A stretch of DNA of 60,997 nucleotides. It comes from Pelotomaculum propionicicum. Lineage in GTDB: Bacteria > Bacillota > Desulfotomaculia > Desulfotomaculales > Pelotomaculaceae. Shown here in pieces: positions 45,737 through 55,583 of the stretch. A program made the position numbers and the translations under genes. The notes below the pieces were generated by a model, which was not told where the DNA came from, did not search any database, and saw only the letters and a program-made list of their open reading frames with translations. The DNA is taken from NCBI RefSeq assembly GCF_004369225.1, contig NZ_QFFZ01000019.1:1-60997 (forward strand). The letters are read 5' to 3'. Within the stretch, counting starts at the first letter, position 1; every line of letters begins with the position of its first letter.

Positions 45737-47303
45737 TGAGACCATAGAAGAGAAGGAACACGACCTGGCAAAACTTTATCACTACGGGCGTGGTCTGGCC
45801 GGCTGGTTAATGGAGGAGCATGTGCCTCCCGGCACCGGCAGACACAGCCCTGAGAACTGTATCGTTTTAGCCGCGGGACTGTTTCCGGGGACCGAGGCTC
45901 CCAGTTCGGGGCGGCTGATTCTTGCAGCCAAGCGGGCTAATGACTCAGGTATTCAGTATTTAAATTTAGCCGGACCCTTTTCTCAAAAAATGGCTTCTCT
46001 TGATATTAACGCGGTAGTAATTACAGGTAGAAATAATAAGGATGCGCCAGCCGTTTTAACCATCTGTGAAAACGAAATAAAAATACAATACGTACCTGAT
46101 TTAAAAGAAAGAAAAGTGTCGGTAACTATTCAATACATCAGAAAAGAACTTGGTAGTGAAAGCGCGGTGATCGGTGTTGGTCCGGCCGGAGAACATTTGC
46201 TGCCGCTGGCCTCGGTCTTTACCACTTACCCTGAGGGTGTGCCGGTGTACAACTGTGTACGCGGCGGCATGGGCGATATTTTCGGCTCAAAAGGGTTAAA
46301 GGCTGTTGCTGTAACAACGAAAGCATACTTTCAGGCAAAAGTTTTCGACCATGAAAAAATGAGGGAATCATCAAAAAAACTGGCCAGAATGATAGTTGAT
46401 CACCCCATTTGTGGTGGGGCGCTGCCATCCCATGGATCAATCACCCTGATGAAGATGATGAAAAGCGGGCGGCTGGACTTTACTGGAAAAACTGCTGCTA
46501 CGGAACAGAAGGGTGAAGTGTCGAAAGAGGCCGGTAGCGGTTCAGTGACCTCTTCTGTCAGAATTAACAGAGCCTGTGCCCCGCGCTGCGTTGTGGGATG
46601 TTTAAACCGGCATGCCGGGGGCAAGCAAAGCTTGCTGAGTTCTCCGGCTGACAATGAAGTGTTCGCGGCGTTAAAGGAAGCCTTTGAGATTCAGGACCAG
46701 GAATTTGCCTCGGCCTTTAATAGAGATGCTTTCGAGTTAGGTATTGATTCTGTTGAGTTTGTTTTTACCTGTGCCTTGCTGTTTAAAATTCTGAACAAAA
46801 AGGTTGGCAAAAATGAATTGATGGAGGCTTTGGATGAAGTACGCAGGCTTACTTCGCTTGGCAGAATCCTGGCCGGCGGGACTCATGGGGTTTACCGTCT
46901 TTTTCAGGATCGGCCGGCGCTGGAGCCGATGGTGACGCGGCCTTCAGTCACGGAGGAAGGACGTTTCAATGTAAAGCTGCCTTTTAAGATCAGCGGTTTT
47001 GAGGACATGAATGATACGGAATACCTCTATGCCCTGATGATCACATTCGGCAACCTGGGTTTGTGTCTTTTTACCTCGTTTGCGCTGATAGAAAACAAAG
47101 AAGCCTGGCGCTTGCTGTCAGAGATGTTTTATTATAAAACAGGATTGCCTGTACACGACCGCGACCTGATTGACTACAGCATTCAGTGCTTAAAGGCCGA
47201 ACAGGCATACGAACTGCGGGCCAAGACGCAAAGCGTCCAAAAAGTTATACCGGAATTCGTTAAAGTATTATACAGGTATTTTGGTAAGGAAGTGGCAGAT
47301 TGA
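45705..47303 (+). CDS. Aldehyde:ferredoxin oxidoreductase (AOR) family protein
   Basis: 532 residues versus about 600 in classical AORs. It carries the N-terminal domain (RIIYVNLSDETIEEKE, GRGLAGWLM), the cofactor-binding body (GVGPAGEHLLPLASV, CVRGGMGDIFGSKGLKAV) and [4Fe-4S] ligands CAPRCVVGC plus a later Cys in NLGLCLFTS. The Cys spacing CxxxCxxxC is one longer than the usual CxxCxxxC in its first gap. Such enzymes use a tungsten bis-pterin cofactor for aldehyde/acid interconversion with ferredoxin. TTG 45705 follows GGGGGAGG and overlaps the ABC ATPase gene, which ties this enzyme to the transporter. Substrate unknown. Confidence 0.85.
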   Translation: MSRIIYVNLSDETIEEKEHDLAKLYHYGRGLAGWLMEEHVPPGTGRHSPENCIVLAAGLFPGTEAPSSGRLILAAKRANDSGIQYLNLAGPFSQKMASLDINAVVITGRNNKDAPAVLTICENEIKIQYVPDLKERKVSVTIQYIRKELGSESAVIGVGPAGEHLLPLASVFTTYPEGVPVYNCVRGGMGDIFGSKGLKAVAVTTKAYFQAKVFDHEKMRESSKKLARMIVDHPICGGALPSHGSITLMKMMKSGRLDFTGKTAATEQKGEVSKEAGSGSVTSSVRINRACAPRCVVGCLNRHAGGKQSLLSSPADNEVFAALKEAFEIQDQEFASAFNRDAFELGIDSVEFVFTCALLFKILNKKVGKNELMEALDEVRRLTSLGRILAGGTHGVYRLFQDRPALEPMVTRPSVTEEGRFNVKLPFKISGFEDMNDTEYLYALMITFGNLGLCLFTSFALIENKEAWRLLSEMFYYKTGLPVHDRDLIDYSIQCLKAEQAYELRAKTQSVQKVIPEFVKVLYRYFGKEVAD

Positions 47304-47680
47304 ACGATAGGATTAACTTGACGATCCTGCCCATGGGACTGGCGGCATTTTCAGCGGCGTTGGACAATAATGTGCTCAATGTTTGCCTCCCTATTATAGC
47401 GGGCGAGTTTAATACTGATATCGGAAAGGTCCAGTTTGTTTCTTCCTCTTATGTATTTACCATCTGCAGCCTGCTTTTGTTTTTTGCTTATGTCTCATCG
47501 GCCGCCGGCACGACTGTCGCAGGCTTATTCTACGCCCTGTTGATGAAAATAGGGTATGGCACGGTAATGGCGGCTTTTTACGGTCTGGTTTTATTTATTA
47601 TACTGAGTATGGTTGTGTTAATAAGTGATACTCTAAGTTATATAGGTCAAAGATATATAAAGCGCCAGACCAATGTTTAA
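47300..47680 (+). pseudogene. MFS (DHA2-type) transporter with large internal deletion
   Basis: 126 residues. The first 60 match the start of DHA2 drug transporters (LPMGLAAFSAALDNNVLNVC, EFNTDIGKVQFVSSSYVFTI). The rest matches only the very last helices of such proteins (AGTTVAGLFYALL and the final helix). About ten helices between are missing without a frame break. It shares a 4-base overlap with the AOR-like stop, so it is translated with it. Most likely a non-functional deletion remnant; a new four-helix protein is an outside chance. Confidence 0.65.
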
Positions 47681-47713
47681 CATAACTGATGCGAGAGCGC
47701 TGAACAGAATAAA

Positions 47714-47757
47714 AAAATGAGACAGGGGAGCGGTAATGTGCTCCCCTGCCTCATTTT
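47714..47757 (-). terminator. Bidirectional terminator
   Basis: AAATGAGACAGGGGAGC pairs with GCTCCCCTGCCTCATTT around GGTAATGT. On the minus strand the stem is followed by a run of seven T. On the plus strand TTTT follows. It closes both the AOR operon and the convergent small Cys-rich gene. Confidence 0.9.
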
Positions 47758-47763
47758 GGTGTT

Positions 47764-47919
47764 TTACTTGTTATCAACCAGCTGCTGCAGCATCTTTTTC
47801 AGGATGCTTAGTTCGTTTTCGAGAGCGTTAAGTTTCTGGAGGGACTTGCTTGGGCTGCAGTTGCCAAATTGGTTGCACTCCGAGCAGCAGTCTTCAAAAG
47901 CCATTGGACATTGCACCAT
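47764..47919 (-). CDS. Small Cys-rich protein, 51 residues
   Basis: ATG 47919 is 7 bases after GGGAGG and opens 51 codons to TAA. The first half has six Cys (MVQCPMAFEDCCSECNQFGN then CSPSK), the second half is a leucine-rich amphipathic helix (LQKLNALENELSILKKMLQQ), likely a coiled coil. The layout suggests a metal- or cluster-binding head with a dimerising tail. It lies 39 bases after glutamate dehydrogenase on the same strand and has its own terminator. Family not recognised. Confidence 0.75.
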   Translation of the reverse strand: MVQCPMAFEDCCSECNQFGNCSPSKSLQKLNALENELSILKKMLQQLVDNK

Positions 47920-47958
47920 GGTTCAAACCTCCCTTAACTCACCTATAATCTGGCTAAA

Positions 47959-49368
<1,410 letters not shown>

Positions 49369-49397
49369 TCACCTCTCATTGTTGTGGAATCATTTAT

Positions 49398-50723
49398 TTA
49401 GAAGCGGGAAAGGTACTCTTGCAGTTCCCAGGGGTGCACAAACTCCTGAAAACGCTCCCACTCTTCACCCTTGACTCTGGCAAACCACCGGTAAATATAC
49501 TCACCCAGCGTGGCCCTGGTCAACTGGTCGGAGGCCAGTTCCTGCAGGGCTTCTCCCAGGGTGTGGGGCAGGCAGGCCGTCCGGCTCTTACGCTGGCCGC
49601 CGTTGGCCTGAAAAATGTTTTCGCCCAGTGGAGGGGGGAGGGGAAGTTTCTGCCGTATTCCCTCCAATCCCGACTTTAAGATTACAGCCAGGGCGAGGTA
49701 GGGGTTGCATGCCGGGTCCGGGTTGCGCACTTCCACCCGCGTTTCCCTCCCGTGGTTGTTAACTACCCGCAGGACAGTATTGCGGCTTTCTTCCGACCAG
49801 GCTACGTTTACAGGCATGGTCGGGCTGTTGGGGACCAGCCTCTTATAGGAGTTAATCAGTGGATTGGTGATGGCGGTATTAGCCCTGGCGTGGGCAAGGA
49901 CCCCGGCGATAAAGTGCCCGACCTCCTGGTCGAGTTGCAGCGGCTGCTCATCATCGGTAAAAAGGCCGGAATCCCTGTGGTGAAGGGAAAGGTGCAGGTG
50001 CAGGGCTGAGCCCGGCCTGCCGTTCAGCGGTTTAGGCATTAGGGAGGCATGCAGCCCGTGCCGCTGGGCGATAGTCCGCACAATAAATTTGAAAGTAACC
50101 AGTTTATCTGCAATAGCCAGGGCGTTATCCGGTTTTAGTATTATGCCATGCTGGCCGGGCCCTTTTTCATGATGGCTGAAGCCGATGTCGGTGCCCATTT
50201 CTTCCAGGGTCAGCACCATATCCCGCCGGGCGTTTTCCCCGAGGTCGACCGGGGTAAGGTCGCAGTACCCGGCGTGGTCATGCGTATTGGTAGTTGGGTT
50301 GCCGTTGTCGTCTGTATAAAAAAGATAAAATTCCACCTCTGTGCCCACCCATATTTCAAACCCCATACGGGCGGCTTCACCCAGCACCTGTTTCAAAACA
50401 CTGCGCGAGCATCCGGGGTAGGGAGTTCCGTCCGGGTTGGCCACATCACAGATAAAGCGGGCTACAGCTTCCTCCCGGGGGCGCCAGGGGAGCACTAAAA
50501 AGGTGGACGGGTCCGGCCGGAGGATGATATCCTGCTCCTGGTTGCTGACCACTCCGTCAACAACAGCGCTGTCAAAGGCAACCTTGCCGGCCATGGCTTG
50601 TTCCAGGTCTTCCGACGTTACAGCGATATTCTTTAATGCGCCGAAAGTGTCAGTGAACTGCAGACGAAGGAATTTTACTCGTTCCTCTCTAGCTTTTTCC
50701 AGTACGTCTTTACGGGTTAGCAT
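49398..50723 (-). CDS. glnA: Glutamine synthetase, type I
   Basis: 441 residues. Beta-grasp N-terminal domain (LRLQFTDTFGALKNIAV) and catalytic domain with GTEVEFYLF, GYCDLTPVDLGENARRD, GPGQHGIILKPDNAL, GSALHLHLSL, INSYKRLVPN and VEVRNPDPACNPYLA. It joins ammonia to glutamate with ATP. The Tyr adenylylation loop typical of GSI-beta is not apparent, so GSI-alpha (feedback controlled) fits. Start ATG 50723 after GGGAGG; a longer frame to 50741 precedes that binding site. Confidence 0.93.
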   Translation of the reverse strand: MLTRKDVLEKAREERVKFLRLQFTDTFGALKNIAVTSEDLEQAMAGKVAFDSAVVDGVVSNQEQDIILRPDPSTFLVLPWRPREEAVARFICDVANPDGTPYPGCSRSVLKQVLGEAARMGFEIWVGTEVEFYLFYTDDNGNPTTNTHDHAGYCDLTPVDLGENARRDMVLTLEEMGTDIGFSHHEKGPGQHGIILKPDNALAIADKLVTFKFIVRTIAQRHGLHASLMPKPLNGRPGSALHLHLSLHHRDSGLFTDDEQPLQLDQEVGHFIAGVLAHARANTAITNPLINSYKRLVPNSPTMPVNVAWSEESRNTVLRVVNNHGRETRVEVRNPDPACNPYLALAVILKSGLEGIRQKLPLPPPLGENIFQANGGQRKSRTACLPHTLGEALQELASDQLTRATLGEYIYRWFARVKGEEWERFQEFVHPWELQEYLSRF

Positions 50724-50843
50724 GAGCAACCTCCCAAACACAAAAAAGTTTATATTTCACTGCATACATGTCCGGGTTATTTTTAATCTAATTGATTTAC
50801 CGTAAAAAAATCATAATAGAGGGTGTCAGAAATATAAAAATTT

Positions 50844-50873
50844 CATAAAAAAACTCTGCCTATATTGGCAGAG
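50844..50873 (-). terminator. Terminator between the two-component operon and glnA
   Basis: CTCTGCC/GGCAGAG (50854-50873) with a 6-base loop, followed on the minus strand by a run of T (A run at 50846-50853). It lies downstream of the response regulator gene and upstream of glnA. Confidence 0.8.
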
Positions 50874-50899
50874 CGCTTGCAAGTCTTCTGTAAAAAAAT

Positions 50900-51064
50900 A
50901 AAAGGATTTACAGGATTATATAAATAGACAAAAATTTTTATGATTATTCCTTAACCCCATTAACACGCTTTAAGGTTATCTTGAAAAAAATTGTGTAATA
51001 AGAATTAAATGAAAATGTGATTTTATAATCCTGTTAATCTTCTTAAAATCCTGTTAATCCTGTC
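50900..51064. repeat. ATCCTGTTAATC-type repeat cluster
   Basis: AAAGGATTTACAGGATTATA (from 50900) is the inverse of AATCCTGTTAATC (51027-51039) and AATCCTGTTAATCCTGTC (51047-51064). Together they form an interrupted inverted repeat about 165 bases long with an AT-rich middle. No gene lies in 50724-51104. It resembles small non-coding dispersed repeats of many bacteria. Confidence 0.55.
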
Positions 51065-51104
51065 AATTTGTTTTATCTTTACACTGAGATATAATCATTA
51101 TTTT

Positions 51105-51806
51105 CTATTGATCTTCTATCGCCAGTTGATATCCTATACCGTGTTTACCGAGGATATATTGGGGGTCCCCGGGATCGTCCTCAATTTTTTTGCGCAGGCT
51201 GCTGATGTAGTTTCTCAGGTAGTGCAGTTCATTGCGGTATTCAGTGCCCCAGACCCGGGTCAATAAATCTTCATGCGTAATGACCTTTCCAGCGTGACAG
51301 CCCAGGTGGTACAGGATCTGGTATTCGGTAGCGGTCAGCCTTACCTCCCTGCCCCTGAGAAAGACCCTTCTTTGAGCAAAATTGATGACCAGGTCACCAT
51401 AATTATAGGTAGTGCCTTTGGGGAATTCCTCGGACGGGTGAGTCCTTCTGAGAATTGCTTTTACCCGAAGCAGCAGTTCCTCCACGCTGAAGGGTTTGGT
51501 TATATAATCATCCGCCCCCGCGTCGAAACCGCGGATCCTGTCCTGTTCGCGGGCACGGCCTGTGAGCATAATAATCGGGATATCGGAGAATTCGCGGATT
51601 CTTTTGCATGCCTCAAACCCATTGAACGGGCCGGGCAGCATAATATCTAAAATCAGCAGATCATAACTGGCGGATTCCAGCATCTCTATGGCTGTTTTTC
51701 CGTCAGAAGCTGTACTAACCGTATACCCGCTGGCCAACAGGTTAACTTTAACTAATCGCACCAGGCGGGGTTCGTCATCCACGATTAAGATTGCTTTACG
51801 CTTCAT
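51105..51806 (-). CDS. OmpR-family response regulator
   Basis: 233 residues. Receiver domain (1-118) with IVDDEPRLVRLV, phosphoacceptor Asp in LLILDIMLPG and Lys in YITKPF; winged-helix DNA-binding domain (about 130-230) with VRLTATEYQILYHLGCHAGK, ITHEDLLTRVWG and LHYLRNYISSLRKKIEDDP. The sequence is close to the KdpE type. I start at ATG 51806 after GGGGGCT; it overlaps the kinase gene by 11 bases. Target genes unknown; no kdp genes are nearby. Confidence 0.92.
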   Translation of the reverse strand: MKRKAILIVDDEPRLVRLVKVNLLASGYTVSTASDGKTAIEMLESASYDLLILDIMLPGPFNGFEACKRIREFSDIPIIMLTGRAREQDRIRGFDAGADDYITKPFSVEELLLRVKAILRRTHPSEEFPKGTTYNYGDLVINFAQRRVFLRGREVRLTATEYQILYHLGCHAGKVITHEDLLTRVWGTEYRNELHYLRNYISSLRKKIEDDPGDPQYILGKHGIGYQLAIEDQ

Positions 51807-53073
51807 TTTGAGCCCCCTGGCCGCCCTGTGCATGGCTGTCCATTTTTTTAGCTGTTTGTTGGCTCATAGGCAGTGTGAAGTAAAGAGTGGTTCCCTGGTT
51901 TACCTTGCTTTTAGCCCAGATCCTGCCACCGTGGCTGATTAATATCTGACGGGCAAAAGGCAATCCCAGTCCTATTCCTTTTTTATTTTCCTGAATGCCG
52001 TTGGTCACCCGGAAAAATTTTTCAAACAGCCATTTTAAATGTTCGCTGTTAATACCGATGCCCTGATCGGCTACCGAAACAACCACTTCCCCGGGCGCTA
52101 CTTTCCCTTTAATGACGATTTTAGTGTCGTCCATGGAATATTTGACCGCGTTATCCACGAGGTTGCGCAGCACTTGCTCAATCCTGCCCGGGTCTGCTTC
52201 CACAAGCGGGAAATCTTCCGGAAACAATACGGTAAACTGATGATTTTTGACATGGTAGGACTTGTCCCTGAGCACTTTCTTCACTATTCGGGGTAATGAA
52301 ATGGGTTCTTTTTTCAGTTCCATTTCACCTTTCCAGCTAAAAGTCGAAGAATCTAACAAGTTATTGATTAAGCTTTCGATATGATCGGTTTCCTCAACAA
52401 TTATGTTCATGAACTCTTTTTCAGTAGCAGGGTCCCAGGTCACGTCATCCCGCATCAAAGTTGTGATGTAGCCTTTAATACAGGACAGGGGCGTCCTCAG
52501 GTCATGGGACAATCCCGCCAGCATTTCTGACCACATTTGAGCCATATTCTCTGAGGGAAGAAAATATGAGGCAGCTTTGCGGGTCCTATTGACATTATCC
52601 AAACTGCAGGCGATGATATGAGTTATCGCCTTGAGAATTTCCGTAACTGGGAAAGAATTGAGCAGCAGCGCCTCTCCGCAAACCATTAAAAAGCCTTTCT
52701 TGCCGGACATGGGGAAACATGTTACTTCCAGACCAGGCCGGCCGCACCTGTCGATCACCCTTTGCCGCACCGGACAATCTAATATATGGCACGGTACATC
52801 CCTGTGGCCGAATGAATTTTGGCGGGAGCACCAGAGGCCCTCCACAGCGACCTCCATAGAATCGGTTTCACTCTCTTGGTCAACCCGGGCGAAATGAACT
52901 ATACATTGCTTTCCCACTATAATTCCCACAGCTGAGCTGTTGACATCCAGGGTTTCAATGAGCCAGCCGGGGACCTGTTCAAAATTGCCGTGCTCCTGCA
53001 GCAGCTTGCCGGCCAAATAAAGCATTTTGATTGAGATGTCAAATGGGTAATCAAGTTTTGATGTTTGATTCAT
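51796..53073 (-). CDS. Soluble sensor histidine kinase (KdpD C-terminal-like)
   Basis: 425 residues, no membrane helices. A GAF-like N-terminal sensor (about 15-165) holds several Cys (CHILDCPVRQRVIDRCGRPG), which could sense redox or metals (inference). HisKA (phosphoacceptor His in LAGLSHDLRTPLSCIKGY) and HATPase (NLVDNAVKYS, DQGIGI, GIGLGLPFARQILISHGG) follow. Pairs with the OmpR-type regulator directly downstream. Start ATG 53073. Confidence 0.9.
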   Translation of the reverse strand: MNQTSKLDYPFDISIKMLYLAGKLLQEHGNFEQVPGWLIETLDVNSSAVGIIVGKQCIVHFARVDQESETDSMEVAVEGLWCSRQNSFGHRDVPCHILDCPVRQRVIDRCGRPGLEVTCFPMSGKKGFLMVCGEALLLNSFPVTEILKAITHIIACSLDNVNRTRKAASYFLPSENMAQMWSEMLAGLSHDLRTPLSCIKGYITTLMRDDVTWDPATEKEFMNIIVEETDHIESLINNLLDSSTFSWKGEMELKKEPISLPRIVKKVLRDKSYHVKNHQFTVLFPEDFPLVEADPGRIEQVLRNLVDNAVKYSMDDTKIVIKGKVAPGEVVVSVADQGIGINSEHLKWLFEKFFRVTNGIQENKKGIGLGLPFARQILISHGGRIWAKSKVNQGTTLYFTLPMSQQTAKKMDSHAQGGQGAQNEA

Positions 53074-53297
53074 GTGACTGGCTCCTTAATTGGTAGTATA
53101 TACCATTTAGGTCCATAAATATTTTGACAGGCCTGCCGGCTGAGGTAAGATCCCTATCTGTGAGCAGTATAAGTTGATTAAATAACCAGGGTTTTTTAAT
53201 ATTCGAGATTTATCTTTAATTTCCTTCCTTATTACATTATATAAACATAAGCTTCGTTTTCTTAGCTATGTGATCGTGGGAAATTTCCGCTATAATG

Positions 53298-53330
53298 TGA
53301 AAAAGTTTAACCACGCGAGGCGGTTAAACT
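53298..53330 (-). terminator. Terminator after the CBO0543-like gene
   Basis: AGTTTAACC/GGTTAAACT (53304-53330), a perfect 9-bp stem, is followed on the minus strand by TTTTTC. The remaining 230 bases up to the kinase gene start show no gene. Confidence 0.85.
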
Positions 53331-53360
53331 ATAATGAGTTGAAATTACTCCTGCTAAATA

Positions 53361-53876
53361 TTATTTTTTACCCTTATCAAAGGAATGTTTGGCGGAGGCT
53401 GTTTGCAGGCTTAAAGATCTCAGGCGCAAAGGCTTGCCTTGCAGTAGTATTTGAAAGGCATATAGTGCTAAAGCGTGCCCGATGTTAATTAACCATACCT
53501 GGAAACTAGTAATGTTGGCGAGCGCGTAGATACCCCTGCCGGGGAAAAATGCATTCAATAGAAAAAAGGCGAACCCTATGTCCAGGATGGCATTAAAAAA
53601 CAGGTATAACCAAAAATATTCATAGGTAAACTTGAAAACCCACATGGTCAGCACTGGTATTAAACCATAAAAATATGGGAGCATTTCATAAAGAGGATAA
53701 GCAGCATCCCAGACCACCCAGAAGCCATAAGTAATACCAACGTCATGGATAATGGTGGTTAGTACCGCGGCAAATATACCAACCGGCAGGTAGTATTTGA
53801 TTTCTTCTTTTTTCATAAAGAAAAGTGTTAACCAGGGCAGGATTAACATGGACCATGAAATAAACTGGTTGCTCAT
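53361..53876 (-). CDS. CBO0543-like integral membrane protein
   Basis: 171 residues with about five hydrophobic helices (about 5-22, 28-48, 60-85, 88-112, 122-146) and a basic cytoplasmic tail. Features such as FFMKKEEIKYYLPVGIFAAV, PYFYGLIPVLTMWVFKFTYE and the placement of WLYLFFNAILDIGFAF recall the CBO0543 family of Firmicute membrane proteins, which has no known function. The assignment is from memory of the pattern. Start ATG 53876 after GGGAGGTCAC. Confidence 0.6.
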   Translation of the reverse strand: MSNQFISWSMLILPWLTLFFMKKEEIKYYLPVGIFAAVLTTIIHDVGITYGFWVVWDAAYPLYEMLPYFYGLIPVLTMWVFKFTYEYFWLYLFFNAILDIGFAFFLLNAFFPGRGIYALANITSFQVWLINIGHALALYAFQILLQGKPLRLRSLSLQTASAKHSFDKGKK

Positions 53877-54104
53877 AGTGACCTCCCGTGACGTTTTATT
53901 TTAGTATGTCCGGCATAAACCAAAAAAAATCAGATAAGACCAACTAACTTGAAAGTTGCTGGTCGCCTGGGCTACCCAGATGGTATAAGAGAAATTGTAA
54001 TGTTATATCACGATACATGTTGTGTATAATATTTTAGAAGGAAATACCTGAAAATATTAGAATCTGTAAAACAATATGCAGATTTATAAAAGGGATGATA
54101 ATTA

Positions 54105-54941
54105 ATGGAATTAGCATATTATAACGGTTGGCTGGGCCCTCTTGAGGAAGCTGTGGTTCCGGTGAATGACCGCGGCTATATCTTTGGGGACGGTGTTTAC
54201 GAAGTTATCAGGGCTTATAACGGGGTGATGTTTGCCCTGGCGGAACATTTAAAGCGCCTGGCGGCAAGCGCAGGTGCTGTTCAGATACCCCTGCCCTGGG
54301 GTCTTACTGAACTGGAGGACATTGCAGCGGGTGTACTCAGCCAAAGCGGGATCAAAGAAGCGGTAATCTACATTCAGGTAACCCGCGGCACGGCGCCCAG
54401 AAGCCACCTGCCTGCAGCCGTCCTGCGGCCCAACCTGTTGATTACCGTCCGGCATATTACCGGGATATCTCCTGAAGTATACAGTGAGGGAGTTAAGGTA
54501 ATAACCATGCCGGAGTTCCGGTGGGAGATGCGCCATGTGAAATCCATTTCCCTGCAGGCCGGCGTGCTGGCCAAATATAAGGCCCAGCAGGCCGGGGCGG
54601 CTGAGGCTGTTTTTATACTGCCCGACGGGACAGTTACTGAGTGTGCCTCCAGTAATATCTTTATTGTAAAAAATGGTGTTTTAATGACGCACCCGGCTGA
54701 CCAACGGATCCTGGCGGGCGTCCTCCGCCAATCAGTCCTTGAAGTGGCTGCTTCTCAGGAGTTGGAAGTCAAGGTCAAGCCTTTTAAAATCTCAGATCTG
54801 ATGCTGGCGGAAGAAGTATTCATTACCGGTACAGTAACGGAAATAATGCCTGTGGTAAATGTGGATGGGAATATTGTAGGGGATGGAAAGCCCGGTCCCG
54901 TGACCCGGCGAATTCACGCCGGTTATGCCGCGCTGCGGTAG
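54105..54941 (+). CDS. Class IV aminotransferase, D-amino acid transaminase type
   Basis: 278 residues with PLP. FYNGxx-type start (AYYNGWLGPLEEAVVPVNDR), GYIFGDGVYEVIRAYNG, then the PLP-lysine stretch HVKSISLQAGVLAKYKAQQA, and TECASSNIFIVKNGVLMTHP. The pattern is that of D-alanine aminotransferase, which makes D-Ala or D-Glu for peptidoglycan. Branched-chain or aminodeoxychorismate lyase activity is less likely. Single gene; start ATG 54105. Confidence 0.88.
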   Translation: MELAYYNGWLGPLEEAVVPVNDRGYIFGDGVYEVIRAYNGVMFALAEHLKRLAASAGAVQIPLPWGLTELEDIAAGVLSQSGIKEAVIYIQVTRGTAPRSHLPAAVLRPNLLITVRHITGISPEVYSEGVKVITMPEFRWEMRHVKSISLQAGVLAKYKAQQAGAAEAVFILPDGTVTECASSNIFIVKNGVLMTHPADQRILAGVLRQSVLEVAASQELEVKVKPFKISDLMLAEEVFITGTVTEIMPVVNVDGNIVGDGKPGPVTRRIHAGYAALR

Positions 54942-55197
54942 TTGGTGTAGGGTTTCCATTGCAGAAAAACAGGGGACGGTAATCAACAGTCAGGTCGATT
55001 ACCGTCTAAGTTTGCCATAACACTGGCGCAGTACCAGCAGAACATGAAAATCAGCTTTGTAGGTTCGATTTCAATCGAACAAGGCGCGTAGCGCCGAATT
55101 GTTTTGAGGCCTTGGGGACATATCTCGTCAAGAAAGGAATAACCCAAAACAGAGATGTGTCCCCATTCCGCTGACGAATAAATCCGCACCTACAACA

Positions 55198-55430
55198 TTA
55201 TGGGGCGGGGTAGGTAACAGTAACCTCTTTTTGGCCGGCATCCCAGTCAACCTTTGAGCCCAGGTTTTCGGCAATGAACCTGAGCGGCAGCATGGTTCTG
55301 CCCGGTTCTACGATAATCGGTGTCACCTGGGGTTTCGTGTTGCCGGCAAGCCCCGTGTTGATAATGTTGGTAATGTCCTTGCCGACTGTGGCAATCAGGG
55401 TGAATAAATTATTAGCATTCGTGTATATAA
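55198..55430 (-). pseudogene. Copper amine oxidase-like N-terminal (stalk) domain fragment
   Basis: A frame without a start codon ends at TAA 55198-55200 and reads KPQVTPIIVEPGRTMLPLRF then IAENLGSKVDWDAGQKEVTV, the hallmark of the CuAO_N1-like repeat used in surface proteins of spore-forming Firmicutes. The N-terminal signal peptide and any partner domain are gone. The rest of 54942-55583 is non-coding debris, including AACAGGGGACGG near 54968. Confidence 0.7.
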
Positions 55431-55583
55431 AAGGAAGAATGATTTATTAAAAAAAAGTTATAAATTAATTTTAAAACAATTATAGATAATCAGGTTTTTT
55501 GGAGTTATTATTATATGTATGGTATTTAGGCGGGATTGGATTTAGCCAGGGCTTGACTAGCTTGAAAGCGACAGTGAAAAAAG

